NCBI GenBank assembly: GCA_900542355.1 | Contig: UQNE01000013.1 | Coordinates: 1-64,000 of the forward strand | Length of the DNA: 64,000 nt | Source: an uncultured Bacteroidales bacterium | Lineage (GTDB): Bacteria; Bacteroidota; Bacteroidia; Bacteroidales; Paludibacteraceae | Reading direction: 5' to 3' | Part shown: positions 8,709 to 17,975 of the stretch, in pieces | Layout: every line of letters begins with the position of its first letter | How positions within the stretch are numbered: position 1 is the stretch's first letter | Notes under the pieces: model-generated | What the model saw: only the letters and a program-made list of their open reading frames with translations | Databases searched by the model: none | Told to the model about the DNA's origin: nothing | Position numbers and translations under genes: made by a program

Positions 8709-9392
8709 ATGCAAATCAAAAAGTCACAAAAAGCCAGTCTGGAAGACAAAAAAATCATCTATGTATTGATGGGTTTTGTCTTCGTCTTGAGCGTTTGCAA
8801 TGTCGCTTTTGAATGGACTGAGAAAGAGGTTACCAAGTATGAGGTACAGGATACCGAGTTCTTGTTTGAGGAAGATGTAGAAATCCAACAGACTCAGCAA
8901 CAAGAGACCACTCCTCCTCCCCCACCTCCTGCCGTACAAGAGGTTGAGGTACTGAATGTGGTAGAAGATGATGTAGAGACGGAGACGATTGAAATCAATG
9001 CCGAGGACGACAAAGAGACCGAAGTGGTAATTGCTCCGCCTGTAGAGGTTCCCGTAGATGAAGAGGTGGAAGAAGTCGTATTCGTAGTTGTAGAGACGAT
9101 GCCGGAGTTCCCGGGTGGCCAGCAGGCTCTGTTCAAGTATCTGAGCGAGAATGTGAAATATCCTGTGATTGCTCAAGAGAATGGTATCCAAGGTCGTGTT
9201 ATCTGCCAGTTTGTGGTAAACAAAGACGGTGCTATCGTAGATGTAGAGGTAGTGCGCTCGGGTGGTGACCCGTCGTTGGACAAAGAGGCAGTGCGCGTCA
9301 TCAAGTCGATGCCTAAATGGAATCCGGGTAAGCAGCGTGGTAAGGCTGTGCGTGTAAAATACACCGTACCTGTAAATTTCCGCTTGCAATAA
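8709..9392 (+). CDS. tonB: Energy transducer TonB
   Basis: 227 residues: a short cytoplasmic N-terminus, one membrane segment (about 20-37), then a long acidic and Pro-rich periplasmic linker (a run of six Pro, repeated EVE/VEE). The C-terminal TonB domain spans about 130-227 (ETMPEFPGGQQALFKYL, YPVIAQENGIQGRV, KAVRVKYTVPVNF). It passes proton-motive force from ExbB-ExbD to outer-membrane receptors. ExbBD genes are not nearby. The linker is Glu/Val-rich rather than the usual Lys/Pro-rich type. Confidence 0.9.
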   Translation: MQIKKSQKASLEDKKIIYVLMGFVFVLSVCNVAFEWTEKEVTKYEVQDTEFLFEEDVEIQQTQQQETTPPPPPPAVQEVEVLNVVEDDVETETIEINAEDDKETEVVIAPPVEVPVDEEVEEVVFVVVETMPEFPGGQQALFKYLSENVKYPVIAQENGIQGRVICQFVVNKDGAIVDVEVVRSGGDPSLDKEAVRVIKSMPKWNPGKQRGKAVRVKYTVPVNFRLQ

Positions 9393-9609
9393 TTCGCTCG
9401 ATAATAAGACAGACGCACCGCGTATAACGCTCTATATTAATAAGGTGTAGTTGCACGGTCTAATTTAGGAGCAGTTGCACAACCAAATGAGCGGTTGCAC
9501 ACCCCACATTAGTAAAGAAGAACAGTTGGTACACAACAGATATAGTGGGTACAACCTATTAGCAGGGCGATATAGAAGGTGTAAACAAATACTCTGAATA
9601 CTCTCTCCG

Positions 9610-11718
9610 ATGGAGTTGAACCATCGCGATATAGTCTATTGTAAGGGTGTCGGTGCTAAACGCGCCGACATTCTTCGTAAGGAATTGGGGGTACTGACGG
9701 CATTGGATATGCTTCGTCAGTACCCTTTCAAGTATATCGACCGCAGTCGTTTCTACAAGATTGCGGACATAGAAGACGAGGAGACTTATGTGCAGATTAT
9801 CGGTGAGATAACCGAGTGGCACACCATAGGTGTAGGCAAAGCCCAACGCCTAAGCGCACAATTCTCTGACGGGGCACACCTGGTGGAATTGGTGTGGTTT
9901 AAGGGGGTACAGTATGTAAAACTACAGAAAGGTGTGCGCTACCTGCTGTTTGGCAAGCCCTCTCGTTTCAACCATCTATACAACTTTGTTCACCCCGAAC
10001 TGACCCCGCTCTCGCAAGTCAAGCCCGAGATGACGCAAGGCTTGGAGCCCTACTACAACACCACGGAGCAGATGAAGAAAGCGGGTATCAACTCACGCGT
10101 CATCCGCACGATTGTAGCAGGACTGATGCCCGACCTTGCAATGGGTGTGGCAGACACTATCGGGGGCGATATACTTCAACACTACCACCTAATGGGGCTG
10201 ACAGAAGCCTTGCAGAACATCCATTTCCCGAAAGACACGGCGACAATGCAGCGTGCTAAAGAGCGGCTGAAATTTGAGGAGTTGTTCTACATCCAGTTGC
10301 AGATTCTGAGGCATATGAAACGCCGCGAGCAGAATGCGGGGTTTGCAATGCCTATCGTAGGGCGCAACTTCAATACGATGTATCGCAGTCTGCCTTTTCC
10401 GCTCACCAATGCGCAGAAACGCGTCATCCGCGAGATACACGCCGACCTGAAATCGGGCAGGCAGATGAACCGTCTGCTACAAGGTGATGTAGGTAGCGGG
10501 AAGACACTGGTAGCACTGATGTGCTGCCTGTTGGCTATCGACAACGGATATCAGACCTGTATCATGGCACCGACGGAGATACTGGCTAATCAGCACTTTG
10601 AGACGCTGTCGCAGTTCTTACAACCGCTGTTGGCAAACGAAAGCAATCCCAACGGACTGCGTATTGCCCTGCTGACCGGCTCGACCACCAAGAAACAGCG
10701 CGAAGTGCTCCACCCAGCCTTACAAGCCGGGCAGATAGACATCCTAATCGGGACACATGCCCTGCTGGAAGACACCGTGCAATGGGCCAACCTCGGATTG
10801 GTAGTAGTGGACGAGCAGCACCGTTTCGGCGTAGCGCAACGCGCTAAACTATGGAGCAAGAATGTATGTCCGCCCCATGTGCTGGTGATGACGGCAACAC
10901 CTATTCCCCGCACACTGGCGATGACGGTGTATGGCGACTTGCGCGTAAGTATCATAGACGAACTTCCGCCCGGGCGCAAACCCGTGCAGACCCTACACTA
11001 CTCTATCCAGCGACGACAATCGGTGAACCAGTTTATCCGCCAGCAGATACAGGCGGGGCGGCAGGTGTATGTGGTGTTCCCGCTGATTAAGGAGAATGAG
11101 AAACTTGGTCTGCAAGACCTAGAAAACGGCTTCAACGAACTATGCGACACCTTCCCCGAATACAAGATTTCGATGGTGCACGGGCAGATGAAAGCCAAGG
11201 ACAAAGATGCGCAGATGCAGCGTTTTGCCTCGGGCGAGACACAGATACTGGTTGCCACAACGGTGATTGAAGTGGGTGTGAATGTGCCGAATGCGAGCGT
11301 GATGATTATTGAGAATGCCGAGCGTTTCGGCTTGAGCCAGTTGCACCAGTTGCGCGGTCGTGTAGGACGAGGCGCCGACCAGAGTTACTGCATCCTACTC
11401 ACCCGATTGGAACTCACCAAAGAGACCCGCCAACGCATGGACATCATGGTAGCCACCAATGATGGTTTTCGTATTGCGGAAGCCGACTTGCAGTTGCGCG
11501 GTCCGGGCGACTTAGAGGGGACACAGCAGTCGGGCTTGCCATTTGACCTGCACATCGCCTCTCTCTCCACCGACGGACAGATATTAGAGATAGCACGCCA
11601 AGCCGCAGAGGCCATCTTGGATAAAGACCCGCTACTCGAAAGCGAGTACAACCGAATCTACAAACGCCACCTCGACCAACTGCGTATCGAAGCACACAAC
11701 TGGTCGGAGATTTCGTAA
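9610..11718 (+). CDS. recG: ATP-dependent DNA helicase RecG
   Basis: 702 residues, the usual family length. An N-terminal wedge/OB domain (CKGVGAKRADILRKELGV, then QIIGEITEW) precedes a superfamily 2 helicase core: Walker A GDVGSGKT near 292, VVVDEQHRFG near 400, TATPIPRT, and motif VI RGRVGRG near 582. It reverses stalled replication forks and processes recombination intermediates. The preceding 217 bp contain three loosely spaced copies of TTGCAC (9451, 9475, 9495) with no clear promoter. Confidence 0.95.
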   Translation: MELNHRDIVYCKGVGAKRADILRKELGVLTALDMLRQYPFKYIDRSRFYKIADIEDEETYVQIIGEITEWHTIGVGKAQRLSAQFSDGAHLVELVWFKGVQYVKLQKGVRYLLFGKPSRFNHLYNFVHPELTPLSQVKPEMTQGLEPYYNTTEQMKKAGINSRVIRTIVAGLMPDLAMGVADTIGGDILQHYHLMGLTEALQNIHFPKDTATMQRAKERLKFEELFYIQLQILRHMKRREQNAGFAMPIVGRNFNTMYRSLPFPLTNAQKRVIREIHADLKSGRQMNRLLQGDVGSGKTLVALMCCLLAIDNGYQTCIMAPTEILANQHFETLSQFLQPLLANESNPNGLRIALLTGSTTKKQREVLHPALQAGQIDILIGTHALLEDTVQWANLGLVVVDEQHRFGVAQRAKLWSKNVCPPHVLVMTATPIPRTLAMTVYGDLRVSIIDELPPGRKPVQTLHYSIQRRQSVNQFIRQQIQAGRQVYVVFPLIKENEKLGLQDLENGFNELCDTFPEYKISMVHGQMKAKDKDAQMQRFASGETQILVATTVIEVGVNVPNASVMIIENAERFGLSQLHQLRGRVGRGADQSYCILLTRLELTKETRQRMDIMVATNDGFRIAEADLQLRGPGDLEGTQQSGLPFDLHIASLSTDGQILEIARQAAEAILDKDPLLESEYNRIYKRHLDQLRIEAHNWSEIS

Positions 11719-11787
11719 ATTGGTTCTCAACAGTAGAACAACAATCGCAAAGCGTATCTTATTTCTACAGCGAAATAGGCAATAAAT

Positions 11788-12894
11788 CTACTTTGCACTC
11801 TTGCGGCGATTACACTCTTGGCAGAGCATTTGGCAGTTGTCGAGCGTAGTGCGACCGCCTTTTGCCCAAGGTACGATATGGTCGGCTTCCATCAACTCGT
11901 AGTCGAAATGCTTGTGGCAAAGAGGACAAATGCCCTTTTGCGCTTCATAGACTTTGCGGCGTGTTTTCTCATCGAATGTACGCAAGTCGAGGTGTTGCTC
12001 ACGGCGGTCTAACACATAGAGGTAGATACCCTTTTTGCACTGAATATCACCATCTTGCATCAGTTCAGCAATCTCCTTTTCGATAGCGAGGACATCGAGA
12101 ACTCGGTCTTTGTTGGCATCGTAGAGTGCACCCCAGTTGAGCCCTTTCATCTCACGCCGATAGCAAATAAAAGTCATCTGCACCCAGTCAATCACATTCT
12201 TGAAGTATGTCCACAGAGCGTTGGCATTGGCATCGTGCTGATGGTCAGCCATATACTGCTCGATATGTCCATTGGAAATCCAACTGATAGCAGTTTCGAG
12301 ATAGTCTTGTCGTATGGCGGAACCATTGAGATAATCGCCAGCCAACTGTGCTGCCGGGCAGCGGTTCTTGCTAAATCGTCGTTTGGCATCGGATAGCCAT
12401 GCACCGCTATAGACGGCATTGCGCAACTCTTGCTCAGTAAGTTTCTCGCCGGCGATGTTGATAGTGCGAAACCAATCGAGTTTCTGGCTGTCGGTACTGA
12501 GACAAACATAAATCATCAAGCGATAATCAAGTATCTGCTCGCGCATATCGGCAGGCAAGTTGTGAAAATACTGCGTACCGTTGTCTTGGGTAAGATAACT
12601 AAATTCGCCCGATACATATTGGCAGATAGAGATAGTTCGCTGCTGTCCGTCGATTACTTCGTAGGTGTCGTTGCCATTGTCTGCCCAATACATCACATTG
12701 AGCGGGAAACCTCGTAACACAGTGGTAATCACTGCATCACGCTGCTTATCTTTGTAGATAAACTCGCGCTGATAAGGTGGCCGAATGTCTAATTTGCCAC
12801 CAAAACCAACGACGCCATTTTCTTGATTGTCTTGGTAACCCTCAGTCAATTCCCGCACGGTTACCTCTCGTAAAGTGATTTTCATTTTCAACAT
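11788..12894 (-). CDS. DUF262 / HNH nuclease, GmrSD-like defence candidate
   Basis: 368 residues, no signal peptide. The N-terminal DUF262 domain has RPPYQREF (38-45) and the hallmark DGQQR (82-86), thought to bind or hydrolyse nucleotide. The C-terminal HNH nuclease (about 320-368) has CPLC, DHIVPWAKGG, N and CQECN, that is, two zinc-knuckle pairs around the catalytic His. This DUF262-plus-HNH form is like the GmrSD type IV restriction enzymes that cut modified phage DNA, although the usual separate DUF1524 part is replaced by HNH. Upstream on the same strand is a broken EcoRI-type methyltransferase. The start could be the ATG three codons later. Confidence 0.8.
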   Translation of the reverse strand: MLKMKITLREVTVRELTEGYQDNQENGVVGFGGKLDIRPPYQREFIYKDKQRDAVITTVLRGFPLNVMYWADNGNDTYEVIDGQQRTISICQYVSGEFSYLTQDNGTQYFHNLPADMREQILDYRLMIYVCLSTDSQKLDWFRTINIAGEKLTEQELRNAVYSGAWLSDAKRRFSKNRCPAAQLAGDYLNGSAIRQDYLETAISWISNGHIEQYMADHQHDANANALWTYFKNVIDWVQMTFICYRREMKGLNWGALYDANKDRVLDVLAIEKEIAELMQDGDIQCKKGIYLYVLDRREQHLDLRTFDEKTRRKVYEAQKGICPLCHKHFDYELMEADHIVPWAKGGRTTLDNCQMLCQECNRRKSAK

Positions 12895-12907
12895 ATAATT
12901 ATCATGT

Positions 12908-12935
12908 AGACCTCCCCAAGCCCCTCCAAAGGAGG
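12908..12935. repeat. 28-bp dispersed repeat, copy 2
   Basis: Identical over 28 bp to 668-695. It lies 13 bp upstream of the start codon of the DUF262-HNH gene, in its leader or promoter region. Confidence 0.75.
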
Positions 12936-12960
12936 GGATGTGTACAGCGGGTACATAGGA

Positions 12961-13066
12961 CTCCGTTAACGATTAATTGACGATTAAACATATAATTACC
13001 ATGTAATTAGACATTAATTTCTTTCTCCGTTAATGGTCTTGGTTCTCCATTAAAAACCATATAAAG
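12961..13066. repeat. A/T-rich dispersed intergenic repeat, copy 1
   Basis: Contains two blocks that recur, in the opposite order, at 30184-30273: an ATTAAACATATAATTACCAT block (12983-13002; copy 2 has GTT for ATT) and GGTTCTCCATTAAAAACCAT (13041-13060; copy 2 differs at one base). Many variants of ATTAA, ending in the GTTAATT/CATTAATT series up to 13128, fill the gap between the nuclease and the methyltransferase remnant. No gene was seen in it. Confidence 0.55.
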
Positions 13067-13128
13067 AACCATTAAAAACATAGTGGGGGATAGGTTCTCC
13101 GTTAATTGCGGTTAATTGACCATTAATT

Positions 13129-13581
13129 TCAATGCTTGCGACGGATGAGAATGCGAGTGTACATTCCTTTGCCTTGTAGAACAGGTGCGTCATATCTATC
13201 CCATGGCTTTTTATATTCTTCTAAGTAGCCATCGCCACCTCTATCCGTAGTCCAAATTATCTCAAACTGCTCGGGGTTGTACTTATCCAAGAAAGTAATA
13301 GGTACGCCCATAACTCCCTCATAATCACAAGGAATATCGGTGTAGGTATTGACATTGATAGCATCGTAGTTATCGTATTTCGGGTACTCCTCGGGCGTGT
13401 AGTGCTTGTACAAAACTAAGTCTTCGGTGTGCTTTTTTACGGGCAGATTGGTGAACCAACACGAGGTGGAAACACGCGCCATCTTTTTGCCATTTTCGAT
13501 ATGGTGAAACTTCTCGTAGGTAAGTACAACATTTTTTGCACATACACAAGCAAAGGGCGCATTTCTAAGTATTTTTTGCAA
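13129..13581 (-). pseudogene. 3' remnant of an EcoRI-type adenine methyltransferase
   Basis: From about residue 29 on, the product matches the C-terminal third of EcoRI-type adenine-specific methyltransferases (recalled from M.EcoRI): CWFTNL, YPKYDNYDAINVN, DIP.DYEGVMGVPITFL, YNPEQFEII and a final RILI. The catalytic N-terminal two-thirds (S-adenosylmethionine site and NPPF motif) is missing. The first 28 residues look unrelated, and no frame further upstream restores it. An intact enzyme would be over 300 residues. It lies 234 bp upstream of the DUF262-HNH gene on the same strand. It cannot methylate DNA as it stands. Confidence 0.8.
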
Positions 13582-13667
13582 TGCGGTATTGATTGTCAGG
13601 GATAGCAGTAGGAAAGGCGGCGGGGAATGGAGAAAGTATCATTTTGATAGTTGGGGAGAGTGGCTTT

Positions 13668-13700
13668 AGGTCTCGGTAAGGTCTCGGTAAGGTCTCGACA
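13668..13700. repeat. 11-bp tandem repeat, three units
   Basis: Three head-to-tail units of AGGTCTCGGTA (13668, 13679, 13690; the last ends GACA). Related units occur at 52431-52463. The surrounding DNA, 13582-13888, has no credible gene and also holds two copies of TATCATTTTGATAG (13638 and 13721). Confidence 0.7.
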
Positions 13701-13891
13701 AAGACGGCACAAAATCGGATTATCATTTTGATAGGGATACAGGCGGTGATTGTAGCAAAATGACAGACATAGTGCGGAGGAATGTAACAAGCACAATACA
13801 ACCACAGAGCATTAGCCACAGGATATAGCGGGCTTGGCAAGCCCGCGGCAGGGACACCTCGCGGGAGAAAAGATAACAAGCACACAAAAAT

Positions 13892-13926
13892 AAAAGACTG
13901 CCACCGATTGCGGGTGGCAGTCTTTT
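13892..13926 (-). terminator. Rho-independent terminator after rpoD
   Basis: A 14-bp perfect stem (AAAAGACTGCCACC with GGTGGCAGTCTTTT) around the 7-base loop GATTGCG. On the minus strand it is followed by T-rich sequence. It lies about 100 nt past the rpoD stop codon and could work in both directions. Confidence 0.8.
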
Positions 13927-13928
13927 AT

Positions 13929-14024
13929 CTCGTAAGACATCTTGATTTCGTAAGACATCTTTATCTTGTCTTTATCTCGTAAGACATCCTTATCTTGTGG
14001 GATATCTTTATCTCGTAGGACGGA
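13929..14024. repeat. 18-bp tandem repeat in the rpoD 3' untranslated region
   Basis: Units of 18 bp with consensus TCTCGTAAGACATCTTTA begin at 13929, 13947, 13976, 13994 and 14012. One 11-bp partial unit (13965-13975) interrupts the series. The array fills the space between the rpoD stop codon and its terminator, so it should be transcribed. Confidence 0.7.
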
Positions 14025-14885
14025 TTAGCCGAGGTAGGTTTGGAGCGTTTTGCTGTGTTGGCCGGTGTAGAGTTTGCGTATGGCTTTCTCTTTGATTTGG
14101 CGAACACGCTCACGCGTAAGATTGAGTTCTTCTCCAATCTCTTCGAGAGTCTTCTCGGGTGTACCGATACCGAAGAACTTACGCAGTATGTCTGCCTCGC
14201 GGGGTGCGAGTGTAGAGAGTGCGCATGCAATCTCGGTAGAGAGCGATTCGTTGATTAAGCCACGGTCGGCATTAGGCGAATCATCGTTGGGCATGACATC
14301 GATAAGGCAGTTGTCCTCTCCCTCGACGAAAGGTGCGTCCATACTGACATGGCGTCCCGACATCTTGAGTGTATCGGCAATTTTATCTACCGGAATGTCG
14401 AGTTCTTCAGCCAACTCCTCTGCCGATGGTTTGCGCTCGTGCTCTTGCTCGAAGCGTTGGTAAGCCTTGTTGATTTTGTTGAGGGAACCTACCTGGTTGA
14501 GCGGGAGGCGTACGATACGCGATTGCTCGGCTAAGGCTTGGAGAATAGATTGACGAATCCACCATACGGCATAGGAAATAAACTTGAAGCCGCGTGTCTC
14601 ATCGAATTTCTCAGCCGCCTTAATCAATCCGAGGTTACCTTCGTTGATAAGGTCCGGCAGACTAAGCCCTTGGTTCTGATACTGTTTAGCCACCGACACT
14701 ACGAATCGTAGGTTCGAGCGTGTCAGTTTCTCTAAAGCGGCATGGTCGCCATTACGAATACGGCCTGCCAATTCTACTTCTTCCTCTACCGTGATGAGTT
14801 CTTCTCTTCCAATCTCTTGCAGATACTTGTCGAGCGAAGCCGATTCACGGTTCGTAATGGATTTAGTAATTTTAAGTTGACGCAT
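14025..14885 (-). CDS. rpoD: Primary sigma factor, Bacteroidetes RpoD/SigA type
   Basis: 286 residues, the short group-1 form usual in Bacteroidetes. Region 1.2 begins at SLDKYLQEIG. Region 2 contains LIQEG-like LINEGNLGLIKAAEKFD and FISYAVWWIRQSI. Region 3 has ERKPSAEELAEEL. Region 4 has TLEEIGEELNLTRERVRQI, the -35-binding helix-turn-helix. It directs RNA polymerase to the TTTG/TAnnTTTG promoters seen in this window. The gene is transcribed away from the upstream tRNA-Arg and ends in a repeat-filled 3' region and a strong terminator. Confidence 0.95.
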   Translation of the reverse strand: MRQLKITKSITNRESASLDKYLQEIGREELITVEEEVELAGRIRNGDHAALEKLTRSNLRFVVSVAKQYQNQGLSLPDLINEGNLGLIKAAEKFDETRGFKFISYAVWWIRQSILQALAEQSRIVRLPLNQVGSLNKINKAYQRFEQEHERKPSAEELAEELDIPVDKIADTLKMSGRHVSMDAPFVEGEDNCLIDVMPNDDSPNADRGLINESLSTEIACALSTLAPREADILRKFFGIGTPEKTLEEIGEELNLTRERVRQIKEKAIRKLYTGQHSKTLQTYLG

Positions 14886-15007
14886 AGTTTAGTAAGGATT
14901 TCGGCTGCTCGTCGCTCCGTTGAGCGGACGCAGAGAGTGCGATAACCTATTGCAGAGGACATCGCCACCATCTTGGCAGTCTATTCCGATTTATAGAATA
15001 ATACTTG

Positions 15008-15081
15008 TGATTCGGTCGGGATTCGAACCCGAGACCCACAGCTTAGAAGGCTGTTGCTCTATCCAACTGAGCTACCGAACC
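15008..15081 (-). tRNA. tRNA-Arg (anticodon TCT)
   Basis: 74 nt on the minus strand. The acceptor stem GGTTCGG pairs with CCGAATC (one G-U pair), followed by discriminator A. The anticodon arm is ACAGC-CTTCTAA-GCTGT, giving anticodon TCT. The T arm contains GGTTCGAATCC. CCA is not encoded. A possible -7 box TACCTTTG lies at 15263-15270 on the same strand. Confidence 0.93.
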
Positions 15082-15367
15082 TGCCACAAATTGTGTTGCG
15101 AGAGGGGATGACCAGTAGTATGCCATACACTCCGCAACACATTTTGCTTTGAACCCTTTTCACGCCTTACACCAACTACGGCGCGCAAGCGGTTCTACAT
15201 CACTAACTCCTAACATCCATTTTGTCCCAATGAAGAAAAAGACTGCTCGGATGAAAAGCGCGCAAAGGTACGACTTTTTTTTGATATTTCCAAATAGGAG
15301 TAGCACTTTTGCGACATTTTTGGCCTTATCTTGATTTTTTTCGGCCAATCAGAACATAATCAGTAGA

Positions 15368-15682
15368 TTAGAGTAGCGCATCGAGCATAGGCACCAGGTC
15401 GTTCTTTCGGCAAGCACCGATGTGTCGGTCAACCAATTCTCCGTTTTTGAAGAATAGCATTGTAGGGATATTCATAATGCCATACTCTTCGCAAGTGTCG
15501 GGATTGTCGTCCACATTGAGTTTGCCGATGGTGATACGCCCTTGGTACTCTTCGCTCAGTTCGTCCACGATAGGGAGCATCATCTTGCATGGTCCGCACC
15601 ATGGTGCCCACATATCCACTACGAGGGGTTTGCCCTCAGCCAACAACTCTTTGATGTTGGCGTCTGTAATTTCGATAGCCAT
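15368..15682 (-). CDS. trxA: Thioredoxin
   Basis: 104 residues, cytoplasmic, a single thioredoxin domain with active site WAPWCGPCK near residue 28 and the cis-Pro segment IPTMLFFKNGE near 70. It reduces disulfides in cytoplasmic proteins using thioredoxin reductase. It starts 8 bp after the end of clpC on the same strand, so the two are probably cotranscribed and linked to protein stress. Confidence 0.95.
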   Translation of the reverse strand: MAIEITDANIKELLAEGKPLVVDMWAPWCGPCKMMLPIVDELSEEYQGRITIGKLNVDDNPDTCEEYGIMNIPTMLFFKNGELVDRHIGACRKNDLVPMLDALL

Positions 15683-15690
15683 ATTGTTGA

Positions 15691-17970
15691 TTATTTAGTT
15701 TGTAAATGCTTGATAGTGATTCGTTTTTGCTGCGGATGCTCGAGCAGTATGTCCGTCAGGGGGTCTTCGAGGTAGGTCTGTATGGCTCGTTTGACGGGTC
15801 GTGCGCCATTCTGCGGGTCATACGCCCGCTCTACCAGTTGGGAAGAAGCCTCGTCGGACAATACCAGTTGATGCCCGTTCTTACGCAGCCGCTCTTGGAG
15901 CAATGCCACCTCTATATTTACTATGCGCGCAAGCGCGTCGTGCGTGAGGGGGTGGAAAGTAATGACATTGTCGATACGATTGAGGAACTCAGGCGGGAAG
16001 GTCTTTTGCAGCGCCTTGAGCAACATCTGATGTGTGGTCTTGTCGTCTAAGTCGTGTACCCCGAAACCGATACCGGCACCGAACTCTTTGAGTTGGCGTG
16101 TACCGACATTGGATGTAAGGATAATAATCGTATTGCGGAAATCGACGGTATGCCCTTGTCGGTCGGTAAGCCGCCCTTCGTCGAGCACCTGCAAGAGGAT
16201 ATTGAAGATGTCGGGGTGTGCTTTCTCTATCTCGTCGAAGAGGACAATCGAATAGGGTTTGCGGCGTACAGCCTCGGTGAGTTTACCGCCGTCCTCGTGC
16301 GCCACATATCCCGGAGGTGCGCCCACCAGGAGCGAGACGGTATGCTTCTCCATATACTCCGACATATCAAAACGAATGACAGCATCCTTGCTGCCGAACA
16401 TCTCCTCTGCCAAGCACTGTGCGAGATAGGTCTTGCCGACACCCGTAGGACCGAGGAAGAAGAAAGTGCCGATAGGTCGGTGCGGGTCTCGCAGTCCGAG
16501 GCGCGAACGCTGAATGGCGCGCACGATAGTATTGACTGCCTCATCTTGCCCGATAACACGCTTACGAAGCGCCTCACCCATATTGCGAAGTCGCTCGTTC
16601 TCTGCCGTTTGCACGCGTTGTACGGGTACGCCCGACATCATCGACACCACCGAAGCGATGTCATCGACGGTAATCGTGTATGGCTCGGCGGCTTGCTCGC
16701 CAATGGCTTTCTCTCGTGCATGAGCACGCGCCCCCGCCTCATCCATCACATCGATGGCCTTGTCGGGGAAAGCCCGGTCGGTAAGATAGCGTTCTGCCAA
16801 ATTGACAGCCGCTTGCAGGGTCTCGTCGGGATAGATAACATGGTGGTAGGAAGCATAATGCTCATTCAGTCGGGCAAGGATAGCCAGCGTCTCATCAGGT
16901 GTAGTAGGGCGTACAAGCACTTTTTGGAAACGGCGTTCCAAAGCCCCGTCTTTCTCGATAGAAGTGCGATACTCGTTGGTAGTAGTGGCACCGATACACT
17001 GCACTTCTCCCCGCGCCAAAGCAGGCTTGAGAATATTGGCCGCATCTAAAGAGCCTTGCGCATTACCTGCGCCGATGATGGTATGTATCTCGTCGATGAA
17101 AAGAATCACTTCGGGATGGCGTTGGAGTTCTTGCAAGACCGATTTCATACGCTCTTCGAACTGCCCACGATAGGTAGTGCCGGCAACCATAGAAGCCACA
17201 TCGAGCGTGATAATGCGTTTGCCGGCCAAGGCACCTGCCTCGTTGCCGACGATACGCAGCGCCAGTCCCTCGACGATAGCGGACTTACCCACACCGGGTT
17301 CGCCAATCAGAATGGGGTTGTTCTTCTTGCGTCGGGAGAGAATCTGCACCACGCGCTCTATCTCCACCTCGCGTCCTACGACGGGGTCGAGTTTGCCTTC
17401 TTGGGCTTGTTTGGTTAGGTCGTGTCCGTATTTATCGAGGGCAGTGGTGGTACCCACTTTGCCCATATTGGGTTTGGGGCGTCGAGGCTGTGCGTCCTCT
17501 AAATCGTTTCCCTGTCCCACCCCGGCAGTAGGTGCTTGGGTGGTAGCATGCGGCTTGGCATATAGTTCGACCATCTCTTCGTAGGTGATATTCCACGAGT
17601 TGGCCAGATAGACCGCCGCGCGATTGATACGATGGCGCAAGATAGCCAACAGCAGATGGATACTGCCCACTGCATCGGCTTGGTACTCACGGCTTATTCC
17701 CTCGGCAATACGCATAATGCTCTCGGCTTGCGTACTGCGTGTGATAGGTTCGATAGTATCACGCGCCGATTGGCGCAGGGCATCATCGATGTCATGCTTG
17801 ACGGCGTCGGGTTGCATACCGGCTTTGTTTAGCAATTCGTAGGCTTGTCCTTCTGCCAAACGCAAGATACCCAACAAGAGATGCTCGGGCAAGACTTGCG
17901 GGTTCTGCAAACGCTCCGCCTCATCGCGGGCGTAGATAAGAATTTTGTTTAATCGAGTAGTTAAAGGCAT
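15691..17970 (-). CDS. clpC: Clp protease ATP-binding subunit, ClpA/ClpC type
   Basis: 759 residues. A Clp N-domain (about 1-140, with EHLLLGILRLAEG) is followed by two AAA+ modules. The first has Walker A GEPGVGKS and Walker B VILFIDEIHTIIGAG. The second has GPTGVGKTYLAQ, SEYMEKH and VLFDEIEKAHPD. A linker between them contains the short middle-domain region. It unfolds substrates for ClpP, which is not in the window. An ATG at 17994 would add eight residues and overlap the upstream gene; the start used here (MPLTTRLNKIL) matches the family better. Slightly short for ClpC, so ClpA-like is possible. Confidence 0.9.
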   Translation of the reverse strand: MPLTTRLNKILIYARDEAERLQNPQVLPEHLLLGILRLAEGQAYELLNKAGMQPDAVKHDIDDALRQSARDTIEPITRSTQAESIMRIAEGISREYQADAVGSIHLLLAILRHRINRAAVYLANSWNITYEEMVELYAKPHATTQAPTAGVGQGNDLEDAQPRRPKPNMGKVGTTTALDKYGHDLTKQAQEGKLDPVVGREVEIERVVQILSRRKKNNPILIGEPGVGKSAIVEGLALRIVGNEAGALAGKRIITLDVASMVAGTTYRGQFEERMKSVLQELQRHPEVILFIDEIHTIIGAGNAQGSLDAANILKPALARGEVQCIGATTTNEYRTSIEKDGALERRFQKVLVRPTTPDETLAILARLNEHYASYHHVIYPDETLQAAVNLAERYLTDRAFPDKAIDVMDEAGARAHAREKAIGEQAAEPYTITVDDIASVVSMMSGVPVQRVQTAENERLRNMGEALRKRVIGQDEAVNTIVRAIQRSRLGLRDPHRPIGTFFFLGPTGVGKTYLAQCLAEEMFGSKDAVIRFDMSEYMEKHTVSLLVGAPPGYVAHEDGGKLTEAVRRKPYSIVLFDEIEKAHPDIFNILLQVLDEGRLTDRQGHTVDFRNTIIILTSNVGTRQLKEFGAGIGFGVHDLDDKTTHQMLLKALQKTFPPEFLNRIDNVITFHPLTHDALARIVNIEVALLQERLRKNGHQLVLSDEASSQLVERAYDPQNGARPVKRAIQTYLEDPLTDILLEHPQQKRITIKHLQTK

Positions 17971-17975
17971 ATTCG

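Noticed and set aside
9446..9500. Repeated TTGCAC elements before recG
   Set aside because: Spacing is irregular (24 and 20 bp) and the surrounding sequence differs; too weak to call a regulatory array.
13565..13885. Upstream frame that might supply the missing half of the methyltransferase
   Set aside because: Its translation is Pro/Leu-rich repeat DNA with no S-adenosylmethionine or NPPF motif.
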